Assembly: GCF_029633865.1 (NCBI RefSeq)
Contig: NC_079212.1
Coordinates: 146,035,992 to 146,099,991 of the forward strand
DNA from: Lampris incognitus
Taxonomy: Eukaryota > Chordata > Actinopteri > Lampriformes > Lampridae
Length of the DNA: 64,000 nt
Reading direction: 5' to 3'
The notes under the pieces were generated by a model that worked only from the letters and a program-made list of their open reading frames with translations, did not search any database and was not told where the DNA came from. Position numbers and translations under genes: made by a program. This document shows, piece after piece, positions 36,916 through 64,000 of the stretch; the first letter of the stretch is position 1; each line of letters opens with the position of its first letter.

Positions 36916-37349
36916 TCGTGTGTGTGAACGGGTGGTTGGGAGCTCCGGAGCGCTGGGTTCGGCGGTGACTCAGCGGCCCGGTGCCTCCTCCCAGAGGGCG
37001 GCAGCGGCACCGTGGACCGTGTGGTGCCGTGGGTGCTGAGTGGAGCGGCCCGGTGTGTGTGTGACGGACGCTTGTAGGGAAGCGTCTTTCTACCGCCTCT
37101 TAGCGGTGATGCGTCCTGTCAACACAGAGACGTGTGGTCCTCCAGCGGCCATGACAGATAGGACCAGCAGGTCCGGCAGTAGTATGGCGCCTCATCTCCT
37201 GTTGTCTTGTTCCTGTTTAACCGCCACTGTTTCAGGGACTCTAACACGTCCCCCATAACAACACTAACCACACTGTTCCCCAGGCCGCAGCAGGGCAACA
37301 CAAACACAGACACACACATCCAAAAACTACAACAACTACAAGAACACAC

Positions 37350-37505
37350 ATCCAAACTAACACACACTACATCCAAACTAACACACACTATATCTAAACT
37401 AACACACACTATATCCAAACTAACACACACTACATCCAAACTAACACACACTATATCTAAACTAACACACACTACATCCAAACTAACACACACTATATCC
37501 AACTA
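37350..37505. repeat. 21-bp minisatellite, about 7 copies
   Basis: The unit is ctaacacacactatatccaa plus a, with tatatc/tacatc variants. Confidence 0.92.
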
Positions 37506-37552
37506 ACAAAATCCCTTTCCAGGAGAACCGACCCCTGCCAGGATGACTGTCA

Positions 37553-37915
37553 GAACCGCCGGTCTGCATGGGCTAGCAGTTAGCTTAGCCTGCCCCGCTT
37601 CTGCATCCTGTCAGACCGCCCTCGGTGCTTCCTCCTCGGGTGCAGCTCCAGGCAAGGCCGTGGTCCCAGGGCCCACAGGATGCAGCAGACCAGGCTCCCT
37701 CAGCTGATAAAACCCCACCTCTCCCAGTCAGACCGCCCTCGGTGTTATCGGAACCGCCGGTCTGCATGGGCTAGCAGTTAGCTTAGCCTGCCCCGCTTCT
37801 GCGTCCTCTCAGACCGCCCTCGGTGTTATCGGAACCGCCGGTCTGCATGGGCTAGCAGTTAGCTTAGCCTGCCACACTTCTGCGTCCTCTCAGACTGCCC
37901 TCAGTGCTTCCTCCT
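37553..37915. repeat. Partial tandem duplication of a GC-rich segment (3 copies)
   Basis: GAACCGCCGGTCTGCATGGG followed by CTAGCAGTTAGCTTAGCCTG recurs near 37553, 37752 and 37835 (spacings 199 and 83 bp). The GCAGTTAGCTTAGCCTG stretch resembles a dispersed fish repeat. Confidence 0.8.
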
Positions 37916-38059
37916 CGGGCACAGCTCCAAGCTGGGCCCTGGGCCCACAGGACACAGCAGACCAAGGTCTCCCAGCCCGTCCAGCACCAGCTCTCCCAGC
38001 CATCAAACCAAGACAAACGTAGGTGCAGACGTGGACAAACGCTGCATGGACGGTACTGG

Positions 38060-38232
38060 CTGAGGCCGCCGCAGACGTGAATTGGCGCCGCCATCGTCCC
38101 AGACCGGTACTGGGTGGTGAGGCCGCTGCAAACGTGAGTTCGAGACGCCATCTTCCCAAACCGGAAGCGGAAGTAAAAATGCCATGTTCAACATGCCGCC
38201 GAGCTTGAAACATACACGACAGCGCATGCGCA
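38060..38232. promoter_or_regulatory. Promoter-like cluster: YY1, ETS and NRF-1 motifs
   Basis: Within a CpG-rich, TATA-less stretch lie GCCATCTT (YY1-like on minus, 38147-38154), CCGGAAGCGGAAG (two ETS cores, 38161-38173) and GCGCATGCGC (NRF-1-like, 38222-38231). A diverged upstream copy of the first module (CGCCGCCATCGTCCCAGACC) sits about 63 bp earlier. This mix is typical of housekeeping promoters in vertebrates, but no adjacent exon was recognised. Confidence 0.45.
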
Positions 38233-38329
38233 GGTCGGACTTCTGCGGTTTGACATCATTTAAAGTAGCACCGGGTAACTTTTGGGATTTCGGCAATTAA
38301 TTTTAACTGTTACAAAGACCACCGAGGGG

Positions 38330-38361
38330 CTTTCTTCTTCTTCTTCTTCTTCTTCTTCTTC
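38330..38361. repeat. (TTC)n microsatellite
   Basis: About nine uninterrupted TTC units. Confidence 0.95.
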
Positions 38362-38841
38362 ATAGCGTAGCATCAGGGTTTGTGCATTTATTGAGCGGAA
38401 GCTCAAAAGACCACTGTAGAAGAAGACGAGGAAAAGTAAACATTTCGGTAAAGCAGTCCCTGTGTTTCCCGGGAGGTTTGGTGACAAAAGTACAGAGAAA
38501 CCAGACCAGACTGTGTCACCCTGCCGTACACGTCACACCAGGCCACCAGCACTCACTTAATGCCGATATGTTGAAGTGCAAATGTTACCCGGCGCCGCTT
38601 TACTGAGTGGGGACCACGCAAACGTCCCCCACGTGTCACGTCCGTGTGGCTGTGGCCAGTCACGTGTTGGATAAACTGCCTTCCTGCTGCTGGGAATTCA
38701 GGGGAATGTGAGTGAATGAGTCAGTCGACATGAAGGAATTTGGAGAGACCCCACCCTGCTGAGATTATCTAAAGCCTTGAAGCTCACCTTCTGCGGCCAT
38801 TCATCAGTCAGAGACTATCCATGAACAGCGGTTCTTTAGAG

Positions 38842-40059
38842 CAGTGTTTCTCAACCGGGGGTCCGCGGACCCCTAGTGGTCCGTGGTGTAATTGCAAGGG
38901 GTCAGTGAAAATAAAATATCTTTAAAAAAAGATCCTATGACATTTATAGAAATAGGATTATTTTACTCAAATGTGACTGAGACCTTTATCCACCTAAACT
39001 ATAAAGGGTAACAGGACTTTTTTCTCTAATTACATCTGTTTCACAAGTGTAATTTGTTGTATTTTAATAAGAGATCTCGCTCCCGTTTGCATTGTTAAAA
39101 GTTACTGAATACATATTCTGTTGTTACATATATCTGAAAGTTACTGAATACATATTCTGTTTTGTTACATATATCTGAAAGTTACTGAATACATATTCTG
39201 TTTTGTTACATATATCTGAAAGTTACTGAATACATATTCTGTTTTGTTACATATATCTGAAAGTTACTGAATACATATTCTGTTTTGTTACATATATCTG
39301 AAAGTTACTGCATACATATTCTGTTTCGTTACATATATCTGAAAGTTACTGCATAAGAATTCTGTTTTGTTACATATATCTGAAAGTTACTGCATAAGAA
39401 TTCTGTTTTGTTACATATATCTGAAAGTTACTGCATACATATTCTGTTTTGTTATATATATCTGAAAGTTACTGAATACATATTCTGTTTTGTTACATAT
39501 ATCTGAAAGTTACTGCATAAGAATTCTGTTTAGTTATATATATGAAAGTTACTGAATACATATTCTGTTTTGTTACATATATCTGAAAGTTACTGAATAC
39601 ATATTCTGTTTTGTTACATATATCTGAAAGTTACTGAATACATATTCTGTTTTGTTATATATATCTGAAAGTTACTGAATACATATTCTGTTTTGTTACA
39701 TATATCTGAAAGTTACTGAATACATATTCTGTTTTGTTACGTATATCTGAAAGTTACTGAATACATATTCTGTTTTGTTACATATATCTGAAAGTTACTG
39801 AATACATATTCTGTGTTGTTACATATATCTGAAAGTTACTGCATAAGAATTCTGTTTTGTTAACTATATCTAAGTTACAACTGAAAGCTCTTATTTTTGC
39901 CCCAAAGAGTGAATTAATGCTATAATGCAATTTAAAATGCAGTTTCTACTGTTTCTACAAATTGCAACCCCCCCTCCCCCAAGATCAGGTGGAGGGGTCC
40001 TCAGGGTAGATCAAACATACGCAGGGGGTCCAGGACCCCAAAAAGGTTGAGAACCACTG
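38842..40059. mobile_element. hAT (Charlie-like) non-autonomous element with internal 41-bp array
   Basis: The left end CAGTGTTTCTCAACC and right end GGTTGAGAACCACTG are inverted and match the familiar Charlie-type hAT terminus. Flanking 8-bp repeats CTTTAGAG (38834-38841) and CTTCAGAG (40060-40067) differ at one base. GGGGTCC-type sequence adjoins both ends. Two thirds of the interior is a minisatellite; no transposase remains. Confidence 0.9.
39095..39870. repeat. 41-bp minisatellite, about 19 copies
   Basis: The unit is ctgaaagttactgaatacat plus attctgttttgttacatatat. One variant (GCATAAGAATTCTG) recurs in several units, showing that variants spread. The array lies wholly inside the hAT element. 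Confidence 0.95.
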
Positions 40060-40067
40060 CTTCAGAG

Positions 40068-40562
40068 GAAACGGAGCGGGGATTTCATTCTTCCCCCAGC
40101 TCCGGCTCTCTGGAGCGGTGGGAATGCTGAACGCCGAACAGAGAGACAAAGGATGGGGATGGAGGGTGGGACAGGGGTGGGACGGGGGTGGGATCCCAGA
40201 CTGCCAAGGGCAAGTGTAATCAGAGCTGGGAGGAGCGGACCCCTGGGGTAAAGTCCTGCACCGGATTCCGGAGTCGGGTCGGCTGACCCTCAGCGTCCTC
40301 TGTCCAGTGCGTGCCAGTGGGTTTCCGGCCGCTTGTTTTTATGCACATTTCTCATTTGTGCGCAAGAAAACCCGAAGGGTGAGGCGAGAAATACAAAACA
40401 GAAACACGAGCTGATCACTGGGAGGGGGGTTTAAGCTTGGCTGGGGTGTAAAGGGTGGAGAACACGTGATACAGGTGATGGACACGAGGCTCGGCTCTCC
40501 TGCTCTCACGCGCAACACGACACGTGGCAGCTTCTTACAATACCACACAAACACGTTTGATT
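40068..40562. other. No gene recognised
   Basis: Mixed GC-rich sequence with short frames only. Confidence 0.35.
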
Positions 40563-40577
40563 AAAACCCCCGATGTC

Positions 40578-40965
40578 GGGGTCCGCGGTGGTGTAGCGGT
40601 CTAAGCATCGGCTTTGCGTCGATGCAGTTGCCCACTGGGGACTGGGGTTCGCGCCCCGGTCTCGTCAGATCCGACTATGGCCGGACTCCATGAAGCAGCG
40701 ATCATTGGCAACGCTGTCTTCGGGAGGGGGGCGGAGTCGGCTTGTGTTCGTCACATGAATGCGTCTCTGTGTGTGTCGGAAAAACAGTGGTTCGGCTTGG
40801 AGTCGCCTTGTCACAAAAGTGGGGAGGCGTCTCCTTCAAGACTGCCGGCTGGAGAGATGCAGTTGGCGAACGCAGGCAGTATGAGGGTGGGTGTTTGAAT
40901 TAAAATAGGGATCGATTGGCCACTAAATTGGGAGAAAAAAGGGGAAAAATCAGAAATAAATTTAA
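40578..40965 (+). mobile_element. SINE family C, full-length with perfect 15-bp target duplication
   Basis: The tRNA-like head (GGTCCGCGGTGGTGTAGCGG, B-box-like GGGTTCGCGCCCC region near 40643) is followed by a unique body and an A-rich end. The flanks AAAACCCCCGATGTC are identical at 40563-40577 and 40966-40980, which indicates a fairly recent retroposition. Confidence 0.93.
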
Positions 40966-41097
40966 AAAACCCCCGATGTCAAATGAAATGTTTTCTTGTT
41001 TTTAATTTTATTTATTTTAAGATGTTTATTTATTTGTGTATTGCTACTATAATTACTCAATGTTCAACTTGTTTAGAGTGTCATTCATCTCATATAT

Positions 41098-41262
41098 ATA
41101 TGGATGCTGAATATGGAGCTGCCAGGGAAGAGGAGAAGAGGAAGGCCAAAGAGGAGGTTTATGGAAAACCTCCTCTTTGGAAGATGGAAACGGATGATCC
41201 GCTGTGGCGCCCCCTAACGGGAGCAGCCGAAAGTAGTGGTAGTAGTAGTAGTAGTAGAGGTG
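41098..41262 (+). mobile_element. LINE family 1, short 3' end with inverted repeat
   Basis: It matches the last about 220 bases of the copy at 12990-13700 (CTGAATATGGAGCTGCCAGG to GGCGCCCCCTAACGGGAGCA) and ends in (TAG)n. Bases 41146-41160 and 41166-41180 form a 15-bp perfect inverted repeat where the other copy has unbroken sequence. Confidence 0.88.
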
Positions 41263-41385
41263 TAACGGGTTATTTTGTTGCCCGGTGCGGGATTCGATAC
41301 GAGGTGTACTGCACCACAAGGCGACGTCACTAACCGCTCGGCTAAAGGCTAAGACCCGTTAGCTAGGGACTAACGGGTCTTATTA
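41258..41385 (-). mobile_element. tRNA-like SINE (family D), minus strand, with terminal hairpin
   Basis: Read on minus, TTTAGCCGAGCGGTTAGTGA is A-box-like and ATCGAATCCCGC is B-box-like. A 12-bp perfect stem (41351-41362 with 41370-41381) sits at its 5' end. A related plus-strand fragment lies at 50370-50465. It is more likely a SINE than a working tRNA, because no cloverleaf with a proper anticodon arm could be drawn. Confidence 0.6.
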
Positions 41386-41790
41386 GTAGTTTACATTGGT
41401 ATTTTATTTCTTGGCTGTTGTTACCAGCTCTGCTGTATTGTGTGTTCGTGTTTGTACCTGATATATTATATGTACATTGTCTTGTTGAATAAAGTAAAAA
41501 AAACATTCTGCCGGAAGAGCGCCAGAATAAAAGCTCCATAAGAGACGAACAGGATATTACAAAATAAGAGCTCGCAGGAAGTGGTTACTGTTTCTAGACC
41601 CGTAACAGTTACCTTCTTAATAGACCGGTTCGGGATCCTTTCCGTGAGGGTTTGTTGGGAGCAGGAAGTGTTGACATGCTGTCTGACTTCCTGTTCAGAT
41701 AGTACAGATAAAGGAGTTTCTTTACCACATTTACATTGGCGAATGTGACATTTGCCGAATAAAAGAATGGGGCTGATTTAAAACAGAGCC
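41386..41790. other. No feature recognised
   Basis: AT-rich to mixed intronic or flanking sequence. Confidence 0.35.
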
Positions 41791-41799
41791 GGGGAGTGG

Positions 41800-42020
41800 A
41801 CCGCTTCCTGTCTGGCGGGAGCGGTTGTGAGTCGGTCGTCGTGTCGGTGTGGTTAAGTGAACCGCGTCATTTCCTCCGCAGCGCGTCCGGCTGCACGTGA
41901 CGGACTGACGGACGGCCGATCAAGAGCCGTTACCGCCGCTGTCGCCACGGCAACGCAGCCTCCAGCACGTCTCTCCATGCTGATTGGCTGACGCTCTTCC
42001 GATGACGTCATCGCGCCTCG
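41800..42020. promoter_or_regulatory. CpG-rich candidate internal promoter just upstream of iffo2 exon A
   Basis: It contains an X-box/RFX-like GTCGCCACGGCAACG (41941-41955), an inverted CCAAT box ATTGG (41983-41987) and a CRE TGACGTCA (42003-42010) within a 14-bp palindrome. Spacing and order resemble TATA-less vertebrate promoters. The first visible exon begins about 150 bases further on. There is no transcript evidence. Confidence 0.45.
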
Positions 42021-42165
42021 CCCTCTTCAGAAGAGTCACACAACAGCAGTTGATAGTAACACACACTGATTTGCGTTACTTCTGCTAACTTTTAGGAAAT
42101 CCGCTGGAAATGTGCCCCACCTCTTATGGAGCGCTAAGTAATGTGTGTGTGTGTGTGTGTTGCAG

Positions 42166-60850
<18,685 letters not shown>

Positions 60851-63800
60851 TGGGCGGTCCAGCCCCGGTCCACCCCGTCTCTTTCTGGACTTTTCTTCGT
60901 TGACAAATGGAAACAAATGAAAAAAAAAAAAAAAGATGCTCACAGAGGTCTGCCCTGCTTGGGTGGAGGTGGTGGGCCTGACTCGCCGACAGGGTCACTT
61001 TGTGCTCGGGCAGACCGGAGGTCGCGGCTGCTGAGGCCAATCACATCTGGTGCTTCTACCGTGTCTCCGTTGTTGTGGCAGGAAAGAGACGGGTGCATCG
61101 TGTCGTGTCCAAGCTGTGCTCTCTTCCTCAAAGTTGGCCATTTTCTAACAGTTAAGCTGGGCGGAGACATGGTTTCTTTCTTTCTTTTATTAACTGTTGG
61201 TTCATAGACGCCCTCGACTTACTTCAGGAGTGGGAACATAAACATTATTCATTTTGGTGTCCTTCTGAGTTTTTTGTCTTTTTTTTTACATTATTTGAGA
61301 CCACAAAAACTTCAGGGCCCCACCCCCCCAAATGAAAAATGAATCACATACTGAAGGTTTTCAGAGCGTTATTTGTTACACACAGATTATTGAAGTGTTT
61401 TCTGCCAAAGACACCGACTAGTGGAAGCGAGTGTCCGGTTCGAGTGGTGAGGGGAATCTGCAGGGTCTGACGGAGGAAAGGAGCACAGCCTTTTTGCTGC
61501 ATCAATGCACTATTCAACTTCTATGCAACTTAGCTGGCCTTATTTTTTGACTGGCTTCTCCCCCTCTCATTTCTCTACAACCCCATACTCTTCGCCTTTT
61601 AAGCAGAGCAGGTGTTTTCTATCTGCCGTTTTGAAAGTTATTTTTGTGTGTGCGTTTGAGTATAAAATGATACGAGTTCCTTTTCCTGTTATGGCGATGG
61701 TAACGGCTGGAACAGTGCCCCATCAGGGTCAAGCTCGGGGAGCGGAGGCCACCGCCCCCCGGAGAGACATGCCAACACCAGTAAGAATGTAGTACAATCA
61801 ATGCAAACTGATGATAAACTGATTTATTTGACTTACACTGCCTTATGTTGATTGTCCGCTGGCTAAACTCTGAGCTCCAAGCCGGTCGTCGTTCTCTGGT
61901 ATTCAACCCCACCGCATCAGTTTGCCGACATCTTAAAAGGAGAGCTGGTACGTTACACTGTCAGAGGAATGCAATTCATTCCTAGTTTCAGATCCTTAAC
62001 CAAATCCACGTTTTCAGACCTCTTAAGAGGAAACCAAAGGAATCATTTTTTCAGTAGCTTTCCTTTCCTTCAGTCTTCAGAAGACCAAAAAGTGTACATT
62101 TACCAGGATGTTACAGCCGCTGTTATTTAAGGCCTGGATGGCGTCTGGTCTAAGGGCGCTCACGTAGTCTATAAGTACAGGGCGCACACACTGTGCAGAC
62201 GGACCACACCTTCTCATAGTCTTTTCATAGTCCGGTCGTACCAACACATACCAAAGGCCTACATTTCCCGCAATCTTGGTGCGTCGTTTTCCTTTCCCGC
62301 CAGAAGTGACAGACTGTAAACCACATGGCGCTGCCCCGGACGAGGAAGAAGAGCTGCTCTGTTGCCAGGCCGTGTTGGTGTCGGAAAGAAAAACCTGGCG
62401 GAGGTGGCATGTTCGACCAGTTAACAAAGGGAGGGATAGAGAGGGGGAGGTCAGCATGTTGGCGAGGGATATGAGAAGTATGGGTGAGGAAAAACATCGT
62501 CTCCATACTGTATGAACGTTGTAAAGCCGCGAAGAAGAAACTAAAGAGGTTTTGCGGTGCCACGCGAAATGCATGCCGATGTGAAACAGTTTCATGCCGA
62601 GCTGTGTTTTGTGCGACATCGGTACGTGGACGCTCGGGACGCGCGGTCACAGAAATTGAGCTTCGCGCGGACACGGGCAGGCGGATGTATGCGGAGGTCC
62701 ACTATTGCGTCATTTTACCCCCAGCGGAGTACAATCCGTGTTTGGTACGTCAAGACTATGAACTGGCCTTTTAACTGGGACTTCCTCTGGCCAACTCATC
62801 TTAATGCTAACTCGGCTTGCTTGGCCTGTCGACGTCAGATGGTTAACTTCCTGTCCTACAGGGGGCACTGTTCCATGTCCATTACTCGTCCTGCTTTGTC
62901 TGCTCTCAAACGGGGGCTAGAACTGTATGATTGTACATAGAGGGCTGTCGGCATGTGATCGTATACCCCAGAGGCCTTTCTGTTCATATGGCTCTTTATG
63001 CAACAGATTGTGTTGTCTCATGTTTCACTGGTTATTGCTTCATTGGGTCAGTGCAGGAGCTGCCCAGTGCATGGGGATGGAGGCGCTCTCTCTGGCCATG
63101 TATTTTATATTTGTATTATAATTACCACGTGTTTCGTTGGATCACAGACAAGTGCTTCCTCTGTCTCGGGAGTTTTAAAGATGCAGAATGTCAAGTCACA
63201 CATCTCTGTCATTTCAGCATGTTCCGCAGAAGACAAGAAACGCGTCCATTGGATTTCTATAACTCGCTCTATTTTGAACAAAACAGCTGCAATGCAGACA
63301 AATGCGCTGCTTTTTTATTCTAAAGAAAGTGTCTCTTCTAATCAACTATTAACTATATTTAAATGTGTCAGAAAAATACTTATTTTTCACTGTTTTTTTA
63401 AATTACTCTAATCCAGAAAAGACATCTTCTCATATTGTGACAGGAGTAGCACCCTTGTTCCTGATGTTTTAGTTACTGGAAAACCACATCACATCACCGC
63501 AAAAGGACAAGAAAAACCACCACTTTCCTTATTTTCCACCACAGTGTTTAGAGTCACGGCGACCTGAGCGCTGATGTGAAACCAGCCCGGCAAGTAGCAA
63601 AGAGCCATGCTTATCCTGCTACTGTTCTTTATGTTCTTCCTTATGTTCTACACTAAACAAGCTCACAGCTGACTGTACGGCGGGGACCAGGAGGCTAAAT
63701 GAGACGATACGGCATCTTTCACGTCGTACCTTGTCCGACATCATAACACGCGCCATCCTGAACCACCATCTGAACCACACACTAACCAGCCAACCAAAGC

Positions 63801-64000
63801 AAATGTGTAAAGTTACTTGACGAAGATGAGTGTATATCTATGTGAAAAAGATGTATAATCTCGAGCTGTGATTTCTAATATTTCTGAGGAGTTTTACAGT
63901 CTTAAATTACAGTGTTTGTACAGACATACTATACATGTATTAGGTTGCAAAGGCTTGTCCCCCCCCCAAACCAATGATTCAGGCAAAATTCAGGGCATAA
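60851..64000 (+). other. iffo2: Probable iffo2 3' UTR and downstream sequence
   Basis: The sequence follows the TGA stop directly. An A-run at about 60919-60934 is genome-encoded. I saw no AATAAA or ATTAAA up to 64000, so the transcript end is outside the window or uses a variant signal. Small open frames here are short, overlap in several frames and resemble no known protein. The stretch is nearly free of recognisable repeats, in contrast to the rest of the window. Confidence 0.55.

Noticed and set aside
36880..38220. Exon 1 of iffo2 in the CpG-rich block
   Set aside because: No frame encodes the head or coil 1 (LRDDL, LNVRFRCFLAKVHELE-type sequence) and no donor of the right phase could be placed.
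60851..63411. Small overlapping frames of 60-180 codons after iffo2
   Set aside because: They overlap in several phases and strands and match nothing; the region fits a long 3' UTR.

Overview
The window is from a vertebrate nuclear genome, almost certainly a ray-finned fish. The exon-intron structure, GT-AG splice sites, tRNA-derived SINEs, several LINE remnants, hAT, Tc1/mariner and PIF/Harbinger-type DNA transposons, and many CA, GATA, AAT and longer tandem repeats all point that way. There is no bacterial-type gene organisation, operon, CRISPR array or prophage. Recognition is by eye only; no database search was run.

One cellular gene can be supported. Seven exons on the + strand between 42166 and 60850 join in phase to encode the last 316 residues of an intermediate filament family orphan protein. 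The acidic serine-rich tail and the linker sequence fit IFFO2 better than IFFO1. The 5' exon, which should carry the head and coil 1, is not visible, so bases 1-42165 are probably the first intron or its upstream flank. The 3' UTR begins at 60851 and seems to run to or past the window end, since no AATAAA or ATTAAA was found.

The first 42 kb is dominated by tandem repeats: a 27-bp array (300-2912), 24-bp arrays (4530-5190, 9660-10870, 29030-30575), a CT/GT-rich simple repeat (6390-7060), a 9.35-kb 39-bp satellite with higher-order structure (15568-24915), a 31-bp GC-rich array, 22-bp and 21-bp arrays, and a 41-bp array (39095-39870). Several unit lengths are multiples of three. They therefore create huge open frames, up to 3165 codons, which I treat as artefacts. 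At least two and probably three of these arrays sit inside non-autonomous DNA transposons, which suggests a recurring route from mobile element to satellite.

The introns of iffo2 hold three copies of one LINE family in two orientations, an L2-like LINE, a LINE with a C-terminal zinc finger, a 40-bp array, an 18/21-bp array, and a nearly perfect palindromic Tc1/mariner derivative with two 535-bp arms (58785-59981). Two CpG-rich stretches, around 38.1 kb and 41.8-42.0 kb, carry promoter-like motif clusters. The second lies just upstream of the first visible iffo2 exon and could be an internal promoter. I found no multi-gene system; the notable content is repeat biology around one cytoskeletal gene.
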